From Gluconacetobacter sacchari (GTDB lineage: Bacteria > Pseudomonadota > Alphaproteobacteria > Acetobacterales > Acetobacteraceae), in contig NZ_JABEQJ010000037.1 in assembly GCF_014174255.1 (NCBI RefSeq), positions 1 to 45,686 on the forward strand: 45,686 nucleotides of DNA. The letters run 5' to 3'. Positions 21,429-29,215 of this stretch are shown here, piece by piece; positions within the stretch are counted from its first letter, which is position 1; each line of letters begins with the position of its first letter. Made by a program: the position numbers and the translations under genes. A model generated the notes under the pieces. That model was not told where the DNA came from. It worked only from the letters and a program-made list of their open reading frames with translations, and ran no database searches.

Positions 21429-22727
21429 CTACAGGTCGTCCAGCAACGGCTTCTGTCCTTCCCGGCCCGCAATCAGGCAGAACCCCGCGCCCAGAAGCCC
21501 GAGCGCGCAGGGCACGGCAAGGGCCGCGCCCCAGCTCGCGCCATGGCCGAGCATGCGCGAAATGAGGATCGGCATGCTGCCGGCCGCGACATTGCCCCAG
21601 AACCCGGTCCAGCCCACGACGACGCCGCTGAAACGGCGCGTCAGTCCCTGGGCGAGCGACCAGATCGCGACCTGGCACATGCCCAGGGCCGCAAGCGCCA
21701 CGCACAGCAGGGTGATGGCGGCCAGGTTGCTGTCGCAATAGGCGGCGGCCTCCAGCGACAGGGCGCTGAGCGCCGCCCCCGCCGCCCCGAAGACGGCGCG
21801 TGCCTTGAAGGGCGAGCCGCTGCGGCGCAGGATCGCATCGCTGGCGAAGCCGCTGGCCACGACCGACAGGTAGAGACAGAGCCATGGCAACGCGAAGACC
21901 CATCCCATGGCGTTGTAGGAAAGATGGCGCGCCGACATCAGATAATGCGGCAGGTTGACATGGTAGAAGGACTGCATGGACAGCGCGCAGAAATAGAAGG
22001 CGCCGATCGCCCACAGGCGCGGCGAGCACAGGAGCGTGGCGAACGCGCGGCGTGACAGGCGTGGCGGATCGTCGCGCGGGCCGCGATAGGGGCCGTCGCG
22101 ATAGACCAGCAGCCAGAGCGTGCTCAAGACAAGGCCGACCACGCCGAACATGTGCAGGCAATGCCGCCAGCCGATCAGCGTGACGGCCTGGGTTGTCAGC
22201 GGGCCGGAGAGCGTGGAGCCGAAATACAGACAGCCCAGCAGCACGGCGTTGCCGCGCGAGCGTTTCGCCGGGGCGAACCAGTCATGCACCGCCGTGACGC
22301 TGGCGCTCCAGTCCGCGGCCTGGAACGTGCCCATGGCGATGCGAAAGACGAGAAAGCTGACGAAGCCGGAGGCCCACGGCATGCCGATCGTGACCGCCGA
22401 CCACGCCATGCAGGCCCACCCCAGGGTCCGGTGCGGCCCCAGGTGGCTGACCAGCCAGCCACTGGGCAACTGCATGATCGCGTAGCTCCAGGTCAGCGCG
22501 GCGATCACGGTCGAAACCTGGACGTAGTCCAGCTTCAGGGCATTGCCGATCATGGGCGCGGCCAGCGCGAAGCTGTTCTTGTCGAGCGCCATCATGATGT
22601 TGATGGGAACGACCAGTCCCGCCATCACCAGCCACGGGCGCGTGGCGGCGCCGGCCGGATCGCCCCCCGCCATCCTGCCGCGCGCGGCGGCGCCGGGGTC
22701 CGCGGGGCAGTCCTCGGCCATCGTCAT
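21429..22727 (-). CDS. MFS transporter, anion:cation symporter type
   Basis: A 432-residue inner-membrane permease with about 12 predicted membrane segments. The first contains VPINIMMALDKNSFALAAPMIG, and the loop after segment 2 has the MFS signature GWLVSHLGPHRTLG. The pattern fits the anion:cation symporter family (phthalate, hexuronate and aromatic acid permeases). ATG 22727 is chosen because GAGGG lies upstream and the preceding in-frame stretch back to 22835 is not protein-like. Last gene of the hpaC-hpaB-cupin-DUF2848-MFS strand; it would bring an organic acid, perhaps an aromatic one, into the cell. Confidence 0.87.
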   Translation of the reverse strand: MTMAEDCPADPGAAARGRMAGGDPAGAATRPWLVMAGLVVPINIMMALDKNSFALAAPMIGNALKLDYVQVSTVIAALTWSYAIMQLPSGWLVSHLGPHRTLGWACMAWSAVTIGMPWASGFVSFLVFRIAMGTFQAADWSASVTAVHDWFAPAKRSRGNAVLLGCLYFGSTLSGPLTTQAVTLIGWRHCLHMFGVVGLVLSTLWLLVYRDGPYRGPRDDPPRLSRRAFATLLCSPRLWAIGAFYFCALSMQSFYHVNLPHYLMSARHLSYNAMGWVFALPWLCLYLSVVASGFASDAILRRSGSPFKARAVFGAAGAALSALSLEAAAYCDSNLAAITLLCVALAALGMCQVAIWSLAQGLTRRFSGVVVGWTGFWGNVAAGSMPILISRMLGHGASWGAALAVPCALGLLGAGFCLIAGREGQKPLLDDL

Positions 22728-22940
22728 CGCATCGATATCCCTCTTCAGCCGGCCCCGTTGCAGCCCCGTTCCATTCTTGCCGGTCGAGAGCGGTTTGAAA
22801 ATGGGCTTCGGTGCTGTCGGCTGCATTCCGCTCACCGCGCGCAGGCGCCGAGGCGGCCGGCCGGTTCCGGCATGGAGGGCTCTGCCGGGCGATATGCGGC
22901 GCGCGCCTGATATCGACGCGCGGGCGGGTCAGGCCACGTG

Positions 22941-23621
22941 TCAGGCCACGACGGGAAGCGCGCGGACGGTATAGGAATGGGAGATCGTGCGGCCCAGGAC
23001 CGGGTCGTGCAGTTCCATCGCGAAATATCCCGACGGCCGGATGCCGCCGCGGACGGGGACCGTGCCGCAGAGCATGGCGGAGCCCGGAGCGAAATCCAGC
23101 GTCGCGGGCAGGCCGGACAGGAGGTCCGTCGGCCGCTTCAGCAGGGCGACGCTGCCTTCCTGATACAGGACGCGCTGCCCACCCTCGTCAATCCACGCGC
23201 GCAGTACGAGCTTGTCCCAATGGTCTCGCACATCCTCCCAATGCCACAAGCACGTGGCCAACGGCTTGGCGCAAAGCTGCTTCGACAGCGCGATGCCCAC
23301 GGTTTCGGCCTTTCGGTCGGTATGGTCGGATGCCAGGCCAATCCATAACCCGTCCGCCATCGCCACCAGAAGCGGTTCCACTTCGCCCGACGTGTCCGGC
23401 CCGAGGACGTCGACATGGTCGTCCTGACTCAGCAATGCGTTCGCCACCCGATAATAGACGGGCACCGACGACGGGCGCGGAACGCCGATCGCCTCGAGCT
23501 CCTGGATATGGTGCTCGATGGCGGCGGCGTCGCGCCCCGCCCAGCCGGCGACCACAAGGCGTTCGATATCCATCCCGACCACGTCCGATCGGCCGTTCCG
23601 CGCGCGCGTGAATTTCAACAT
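22941..23621 (-). CDS. DUF2848 family protein
   Basis: A 226-residue cytoplasmic protein. Conserved blocks that I associate with DUF2848 are visible: VVAGWAGRDAAAIEHHIQEL, SDHTDRKAE, SKQLCAKP, HWDKLVLRAW and MLCGTVPVRGG. The C-terminal block resembles the fumarylacetoacetate hydrolase fold (GT-x-x-x-x-G), which would suggest a hydrolase or decarboxylase acting on a ring-cleavage product; this is a guess. ATG 23621 follows AGGAAT. An 11-base direct repeat (GTCAGGCCACG at 22928-22938 and 22940-22950) straddles the stop codon. The gene sits between the cupin and MFS genes in one operon. Confidence 0.78.
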   Translation of the reverse strand: MLKFTRARNGRSDVVGMDIERLVVAGWAGRDAAAIEHHIQELEAIGVPRPSSVPVYYRVANALLSQDDHVDVLGPDTSGEVEPLLVAMADGLWIGLASDHTDRKAETVGIALSKQLCAKPLATCLWHWEDVRDHWDKLVLRAWIDEGGQRVLYQEGSVALLKRPTDLLSGLPATLDFAPGSAMLCGTVPVRGGIRPSGYFAMELHDPVLGRTISHSYTVRALPVVA

Positions 23622-23653
23622 GCCATATTCCTGATTACTGTATGGAAATATTT

Positions 23654-24034
23654 CTATGCCGGGTCGTAATAGTGAATTTCCAGAAGAAGGCACCCTCGTT
23701 CCGACTTGAAGGGACCATGGACGGCGCCGGGCGGGCGGCAGGCATATGTGTTTGGCGGGAAAGGTTCGCCCCCGTGCCCGTTTTCGTCGTTGCCGACCGT
23801 CAGGTCCCCGGAGATCAGATAGACTTCCTCCCAATAATCATGCACGAACGGCCGCTTGGTATAGACGCCCGGGGCGAAACGCAGCAGCCTTGTCCGGCTG
23901 CCCGTCCTGGCGACTTCGTCCAAGCTGCCGGACAGGATCTTTTCCTGTACATCTTCCTTGTACGCCGCCGGCTGTACCCAGCCTGCGTCCATATCCAGCG
24001 TATGGAATTCCTTGTGTTCCTTGGTGACGGCCAT
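23654..24034 (-). CDS. ChrR-like cupin domain protein
   Basis: A 126-residue single-domain cupin. Motif 1 reads RPFVHDYWEEVYLISGDL: one His and the Glu are kept, but the usual His-x-His is His-x-Tyr. Motif 2 is YACRPPGAVHGPF with the conserved His. It could bind a metal and act as a dioxygenase or isomerase, or serve as a non-catalytic sensor domain. It lies 27 bases after the monooxygenase gene and 32 bases before the DUF2848 gene, implying a step in the same pathway. Confidence 0.8.
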   Translation of the reverse strand: MAVTKEHKEFHTLDMDAGWVQPAAYKEDVQEKILSGSLDEVARTGSRTRLLRFAPGVYTKRPFVHDYWEEVYLISGDLTVGNDENGHGGEPFPPNTYACRPPGAVHGPFKSERGCLLLEIHYYDPA

Positions 24035-24061
24035 AGCGTATCGTCCTTTCTTGATAGGGGG

Positions 24062-25495
24062 TCAGTAGGAGGCCAGCATGCGATCGACGACGCCGGTCGC
24101 CCGATCCCAGTCGAACGTCCTGAACGAGTGGTTTTTGGGAACGAAGCTGGCGCCGGCGTAGAACATCTCGTACTGGGTGTGGCGCGACGCGAATTCCGAT
24201 CCGATGCAGTCCCATGCCAGTTTGAAGAATTTGACGCGATCGGCGGCGTCCATGACGGGCGATGCCTGACTTCTGGAAATCCATTTCATTATTTCAGGAT
24301 TTTCCATATCCTCCACCGACGACGGCAGCATGATGACGCCGCCGCCGGACAGCGTGCGCAACTGTTCGATGAAGCGCGGGTACAGCGTCTGCGTAATGGC
24401 CTGCGCGGCGTAGAGGCTGTGTCGATCCGGGATGAAATAGGGCCCGTAATGGCTGCCCTTCACCTCCATTCCCGCGACCATGGCATCCAACATGCCGACA
24501 TCAGCCGCGAGCTGACCGAGAATTTCCCGGACCTGCGGGAAGCGCTCGGTCCCGTTAACCTGCGCGATCTTGCGTCCGAGGCCGACGAGGAAGGTCAGCT
24601 TCGTCTTGAGGCGGATCATCGCCTGATAATTCTGATAAACATGGGCCGGCGTCGCAAAGAACTGCTTCGCACAGAGCGCCCTGTCATTGTGAACGAATAC
24701 GCGCTCCCACGGCACGGTCACGTTTTCAAAAACCAGGACGGCGTCGTTCTCGTCGAACCGGCTGGCCATCGGGCTGTCGAACACGCAACCGGCATGCTCC
24801 TCGTAGGACTTCCGCGACAGGATACGCAATCCGGTCGCGTTCATCGGCAGAACCGCGGAGAACGCCAGCGCTTCCTCGCCCGGTGCCAGCGGCTGGATAC
24901 AGGTCACCAGGACCTCGTTGGCCATGACGCCTCCGCTGGCCAGCATCTTCGCGCCGTCGATGACGATGCCGGACGGACCCTGATCGACCACCGACGCCGC
25001 GATCCGCCGGGGCGACGGGCTGTCCGGATCGGCCAGCTCGCCCTGCGGATTGATGATGACATAGGTCAGGAACAGATCCGCCTCGCTGGCGTGGCGATAG
25101 TAATCGGCCAACGCCCCGGCGCGGGCCGTATCGGCCTCGGCGAAGACATCCAGCCCCATATACATGCCGGCAATGCACGACGCCACATGATCCGGCGAGC
25201 GGCCGAAAAAGCCGGCATGCTGCATACCCCAGAATTCGAGCGCCTTGCGTCGCTCGACCAGGTCCGCATGGCTGCGCGGCAACTGCCAGATGCGATTGAT
25301 CGGTACGCCGCCCTCGTTCAGGCATGTCATCAGGTCGCGGTTCCGCTCGTCCCACGCGGTATCGTACAGGGTACAAACCGTATCGATCGAGCGGCGGAAC
25401 GCCTGATGTTCCGTCACGTCGGAGACGAGGCCACCGTTGATATAGACCGAACGCCCATCGCGGAGGCTCTCCCTATGTTGCCGGCCAGTCTTCAT
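24062..25495 (-). CDS. HpaB-family FADH2-dependent monooxygenase
   Basis: A 477-residue protein of the 4-hydroxyphenylacetate 3-monooxygenase oxygenase family (acyl-CoA dehydrogenase fold; relatives include PvcC and chlorophenol monooxygenases). The N-terminal YINGGLVSDVTEH and AFRRSIDTVCTLYD, the central LTYVIINPQGE, the VTVPWERVFV segment and the C-terminal HTQYEMFYAG region fit the family. It would hydroxylate a phenolic ring using O2 and reduced FAD supplied by the flavin reductase encoded 99 bases upstream. ATG 25495 follows GGGGAGAGGG. The true substrate cannot be told from sequence, so I give no symbol. Confidence 0.88.
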   Translation of the reverse strand: MKTGRQHRESLRDGRSVYINGGLVSDVTEHQAFRRSIDTVCTLYDTAWDERNRDLMTCLNEGGVPINRIWQLPRSHADLVERRKALEFWGMQHAGFFGRSPDHVASCIAGMYMGLDVFAEADTARAGALADYYRHASEADLFLTYVIINPQGELADPDSPSPRRIAASVVDQGPSGIVIDGAKMLASGGVMANEVLVTCIQPLAPGEEALAFSAVLPMNATGLRILSRKSYEEHAGCVFDSPMASRFDENDAVLVFENVTVPWERVFVHNDRALCAKQFFATPAHVYQNYQAMIRLKTKLTFLVGLGRKIAQVNGTERFPQVREILGQLAADVGMLDAMVAGMEVKGSHYGPYFIPDRHSLYAAQAITQTLYPRFIEQLRTLSGGGVIMLPSSVEDMENPEIMKWISRSQASPVMDAADRVKFFKLAWDCIGSEFASRHTQYEMFYAGASFVPKNHSFRTFDWDRATGVVDRMLASY

Positions 25496-25594
25496 GATTT
25501 CCCTCTCCCCTGGTACAGACCGCGACCGGGCGGAGCCCGATCGGCTATGCATAACGTGCTGAAAAACAGATTGCAGTGAAACGCGGGCAGGATT

Positions 25595-26071
25595 CTATTC
25601 GAGAAGTTTCCTGTATTCGCTTGAAAAAAATAGAAGAGGCTTTCGTCCCTCATTGAAGGCCGCATCGGTGACGCGCACGACGAACAGGGCATGGTCACCC
25701 ACTTCCTGCGTCATGAAGGGTTCGCAATGCAGAGCGGCCAGCGCGCCGGCCAGGCGCGCGACGCCGCTCTCCATCATGGAGTCCAGGGCGGCCTGCCGCA
25801 CCGAGGCGTCGGACGGACGCCCGAACAGGTCGGACAGTTCCCGATGATCCTCGGCCAGGACGTTGATCACGAACACGCGGCATTCACGAAATTTGACTCC
25901 TGCATAACCATTTTTTTTCACGCTGAAGACAACGAGGGGTGGATCGAGCGACACGGTGTTGAACGATGTGGCCGTGAGCGCGGTCCGCTCTCCCTGATCG
26001 TCGGTCCCGACAATGACGGTGACTCCCGTCGCGAACTGCCCGAACACCTTCCTGAAATGCTTCGAATCCAT
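25595..26071 (-). CDS. HpaC-like flavin reductase
   Basis: A 158-residue flavin reductase of the HpaC/DIM6-NTAB type. FRKVFGQFATGVTVIVG at the start, TALTATSFNTVSLDPPLVVFSV (FMN/FAD site) and the GDHALFVVRV segment are characteristic. It reduces free flavin with NAD(P)H and passes it to the monooxygenase encoded downstream. The gene contains a T8 run on the + strand (25908-25915) but its frame is intact. It is the first gene of the catabolic operon. A TTGACA promoter overlapped by a 19-base palindrome lies just upstream, so it is probably repressed until an inducer appears. Confidence 0.9.
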   Translation of the reverse strand: MDSKHFRKVFGQFATGVTVIVGTDDQGERTALTATSFNTVSLDPPLVVFSVKKNGYAGVKFRECRVFVINVLAEDHRELSDLFGRPSDASVRQAALDSMMESGVARLAGALAALHCEPFMTQEVGDHALFVVRVTDAAFNEGRKPLLFFSSEYRKLLE

Positions 26072-26098
26072 GGCCGTGTCGCGTGTCCATTATGTTGA

Positions 26099-26134
26099 TA
26101 GCTTTCTTTAAAAGCTAAATTGGCGACGTGTCAA
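26099..26134 (-). promoter_or_regulatory. promoter and operator 1 of the monooxygenase operon
   Basis: On the minus strand a perfect TTGACA (26129-26134) is followed after 16 bases by TTTAAA (26107-26112). The -10 lies inside the palindrome TAGCTTT-N5-AAAGCTA (26099-26117). Transcription would begin near 26100, about 29 bases before the flavin reductase ATG. A repressor on this palindrome would block RNA polymerase. Confidence 0.62.
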
Positions 26135-26236
26135 CGAAAATGTGGCGGTACTGGAACGAATGGACTGAAGCCGGTTTCCTTGAATCATATTGTACAAAAA
26201 CATTATTTTTTTCATTCCTTATCCGTATTATTTCAG

Positions 26237-26297
26237 TTGACAAACGCACGGCGCTGCGCCTCATAATGCCGACCATGGTAGCTTTCTTTGAAAGGTA
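26237..26297 (+). promoter_or_regulatory. promoter and operator 2, facing the second receptor operon
   Basis: A perfect TTGACA (26237-26242) is followed by CATAAT (26262-26267) with a long 19-base spacer. Just after the expected start point lies TAGCTTTCTTTGAAAGGTA (26279-26297), which differs from operator 1 at only two of 19 positions. The two copies lie 180 bases apart. The nearest convincing downstream gene starts at 26768, so the leader would be nearly 500 bases. Confidence 0.5.
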
Positions 26298-26767
26298 TTT
26301 TATGGGCGCCCAGGGCTTGTCCATCAGCCGTCTTGCAGGGCGGAGGCTCGTGCTTTCCACGGCTTTCGTCATCGATGGCGGTCGCCCGGCCCGCATTCGT
26401 ATCGATGTCGCGACCGCGCGGGCATGGACGTCCGTCAGAGGCGGTATCTTGAACGATTGCCGCCACCGCCAAGCCGAATACGCTTCGATCAAGGCCCCGC
26501 GAGCAATTCGAAACCTCTCCATGCGCCATCGGCGCGCGGGAGGGAGATTCCGGCCCTTCGGAAAAACGATGCGGACAGAAAAATTATTACAAACAAAAGA
26601 GAAAACTACGTCACGTAATCATACGAATAAAACGACCAAATATGTAATATATGAAAAATCGAACGAGTGATTCGGCCGAGAATATCATCGACCATTTAGA
26701 ATGATCCGAGTTGATTCAATAATGAATGCCAGGCGCGATCCTCTCGACACCGGAAGGGCCCACAATA
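26298..26767. other. long leader / intergenic region without a convincing gene
   Basis: The first 270 bases are GC-rich and the rest AT-rich. A frame from ATG 26302 to 26670 follows AAAGG but encodes an Arg-rich, then Lys/Thr-rich sequence with no recognisable family, so I do not call it. An 11-base palindrome TACGT-C-ACGTA lies at 26607-26617. The GC-rich part may be a remnant of a lost gene or a structured leader. Confidence 0.4.
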
Positions 26768-29191
26768 ATGTCCTACTACTCTCGACGTATCAGCAAGCTG
26801 TGTCTTCTCTCGACGTCGGCACTTTTCCTGCTGAATCCTTATGCGGGGAATGCGCGTCCCGTCGACAAGGCCGTGGCGTCCGGTCACAAGGTCGGACAGA
26901 AGACCGTACCGTCATCCACGCGCAGGAACCCGGTGCCGGACGCGGAGGAAGTGACCGTCTCCGGATTTTCCCGCACCGTCAAGGGCGGGGGTGGTGTGCT
27001 CATTACGAATGCGCCCAAGAATATCGAGGGCGTATCCCGGGACTATATTTCCCGACAAAGCGGGGCGTCCACCGCGGTTGATCTGATCAAGTACCAGCCC
27101 AGCCTCAACAGTTCGACGACCGATTCATCGGGCATGATTGGCGGGCAGTTGATCAGCCGGGGGCTTTCGGACGCCGACATGGCCATCACGGTCGATGGGG
27201 TCGCACCCAATTCCGGGGCCGGGCATGCCACGCAGAATTTCGAAACCGAGGATACACAGAGCGTTCAATACACGCCCGGTCCCGTCGACCTGGCCCTGCC
27301 GATTACCAGCGCGGCGATCGGCGGCCTGGAGCAGTCGCCGATCATGCCGGCGTCGAAAGCCGGCGGTTTTACGGACTTTTCATATGGGACGAACAATTTG
27401 AGCCGCGAGTATATCCGGCTCGAATCCGGGGAGATCGGCAACTCCGGCATCAAGGCCTTCTATTCCATGTCGCATTCCCACGCGCGCAACTGGCAGGGCG
27501 CCGGCACGGGGAATCGCATCCATATGGATTTCGGCGCCTATATCCCCGTTGGGCGTTCTTCATTCCTGCGTCCCCTGGTGTCATGGAACTACCAGAGCCC
27601 GGTGGCCGTTCCAAAGCAGCCCACCGCAACCCAGTTCCATGACGACAAGAACGGCAGGGCGGGCGGCGACAGCTACCATCTTACGTCGTTCTACGATCCG
27701 TCCAACCCGGGCCTGTATTATGCCACCAATCAATATCGGTATAATCAGATCCAGGCCGATATGCCCGTTCATCTGAACATCACGTCGCTGCTTGATATCG
27801 ATATCAAACCCTATCTGGCGTATCAGAGCGGGCATTGGAACATGGGCGGGGGGGCGTTCATCGGACCGACCGGCACGGTCGGCGGCCAGTCCGTTCCGCT
27901 GAGTGTCGGACCGGCCGGGCCGATCCTGACCTCGCCCGTTCCTGGAAGCAGTACCTGGAATAACAGCGGCCCCAAGGGCGGCGTCGTTGCCGAGACGACC
28001 TGGCATGTCGCGCGCAATGCACATGTCAATGTCGGGTACTGGTATGAGCAGTACCACGATAATCAGCGCTGGGTGGATTCCGTGCTCAACGCGGACGGCT
28101 CGGTCCCCAATCCCGACAATCTGGCGCGGGCCCTGTTTGTACGGACCGGCGACGTATCCTATAAATATACATTCAATATCACGCATGCGGCGAGCGTCAT
28201 CAATGCGTTCTTCGTGCAGGGCCGATGGTCCGGCCTGGAAAACAGGCTGAACATCGAAGGCGGCGTGAAGGTCGTCCATGAAACACTCGGCAACGACCAG
28301 GTTTCGAACGGAACGTCCACGACGCAAAGCATCACGTCGCCGATCCCGCAGATTCTCATGTCCTACAAGATCGATCGGAACGATCAGGTCTATGTGAATG
28401 GTTCTGGAAACTTTCGACTTCCGGACCCCGGCAGCCTGGCGAAATTCTATGACGCCAGTACGGGCACCTATGTCGGGACGCAGTCCAATCTGAAACCGGA
28501 ATATGTTATCTCCGAGGCGGTCGGATTCAGGCATAACGGGAAATATATCTATGCGAACGTTGAATTTTTCAATTACTCCATAACGAATCGTTTGATTTCC
28601 ACCAATGTGAGCATTGGCGGGACGGCTGTGCCCGCGACCATCAACGGCGGCAACCAGACATCTCGCGGCGTGGATGTGACCCTGTCCGGGCGACGGGTAT
28701 ATGGCTTTACGCCCTATGTGAGTTTCGAATATCTGCATGCTACGGAGGATTCAAACATCCAGACGACCGCCATTGACGGTTCCCCGGACTATCTGCGGAC
28801 CAAGGGCAAGCGTGCTGTTCAGGCGCCGCGTTATACGGCCAATTTCGGCTTGAACTATGACGATGGCGTCTTCTTTGGCGATCTCGGGCTTCATTATAAC
28901 AGCTCCCAGTATGCCTCGTTCATGAATGACGAGAAAATGCCGGGTTACTTTACCGACTCGCTGGGAATTGGCGTCAGGTTCAAGAATTTTCAATATTTCA
29001 AGGCGCCCGTGTTTAAGTTGAACCTGAATAATATCACCGGATCTTTTCTGAGGACCGGCGTTGCCAGTGTCATTAACAATGCCCGCCAGACGGTGGGGGT
29101 GAATGGAAATTTGATAGCGTCGTCCGGTGCCGCGACTTACTATCTTTACCCGAGATTCAATATTACGGGCACCATCTCGACCGCTTTCTGA
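26768..29191 (+). CDS. TonB-dependent outer-membrane receptor
   Basis: An 807-residue transporter. The signal peptide covers about residues 1-30 (LCLLSTSALFLLNPYAGNA). A TonB-box-like EEVTVSGF lies at about 62, then a plug with STAVDLIKYQPSLNS, GGQLISRGLSDADMAITVDG and VDLALPITSAAIGG. The long beta barrel ends in YPRFNITGTISTAF with a terminal Phe. The plug is unlike that of the other receptor in this window, so the two probably carry different molecules. ATG 26768 follows GGAAGGG and starts directly at the signal peptide; an in-frame ATG at 26726 lacks a ribosome binding site. It lies 24 bases before the esterase gene, implying import of that enzyme's substrate or product. Confidence 0.9.
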   Translation: MSYYSRRISKLCLLSTSALFLLNPYAGNARPVDKAVASGHKVGQKTVPSSTRRNPVPDAEEVTVSGFSRTVKGGGGVLITNAPKNIEGVSRDYISRQSGASTAVDLIKYQPSLNSSTTDSSGMIGGQLISRGLSDADMAITVDGVAPNSGAGHATQNFETEDTQSVQYTPGPVDLALPITSAAIGGLEQSPIMPASKAGGFTDFSYGTNNLSREYIRLESGEIGNSGIKAFYSMSHSHARNWQGAGTGNRIHMDFGAYIPVGRSSFLRPLVSWNYQSPVAVPKQPTATQFHDDKNGRAGGDSYHLTSFYDPSNPGLYYATNQYRYNQIQADMPVHLNITSLLDIDIKPYLAYQSGHWNMGGGAFIGPTGTVGGQSVPLSVGPAGPILTSPVPGSSTWNNSGPKGGVVAETTWHVARNAHVNVGYWYEQYHDNQRWVDSVLNADGSVPNPDNLARALFVRTGDVSYKYTFNITHAASVINAFFVQGRWSGLENRLNIEGGVKVVHETLGNDQVSNGTSTTQSITSPIPQILMSYKIDRNDQVYVNGSGNFRLPDPGSLAKFYDASTGTYVGTQSNLKPEYVISEAVGFRHNGKYIYANVEFFNYSITNRLISTNVSIGGTAVPATINGGNQTSRGVDVTLSGRRVYGFTPYVSFEYLHATEDSNIQTTAIDGSPDYLRTKGKRAVQAPRYTANFGLNYDDGVFFGDLGLHYNSSQYASFMNDEKMPGYFTDSLGIGVRFKNFQYFKAPVFKLNLNNITGSFLRTGVASVINNARQTVGVNGNLIASSGAATYYLYPRFNITGTISTAF

Positions 29192-29215
29192 AAAACTTCT
29201 GGAGAGGCATCGATA

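Noticed and set aside
22928-22950. 11-bp direct repeat at the DUF2848 stop codon as an IS target duplication
   Set aside because: The copies are separated by a single base with no element between them; a small tandem duplication is the simpler explanation.
25908-25915. T8 homopolymer inside the flavin reductase gene as a switch
   Set aside because: The frame is intact and encodes the normal family sequence on both sides, so there is no sign of a shift.
26302-26670. Possible 122-residue gene after operator 2
   Set aside because: It has an AAAGG ahead of ATG, but the sequence is Arg-rich then Lys/Thr/Asn-rich with no family or structure. More likely leader or remnant; kept as an open question in the findings.
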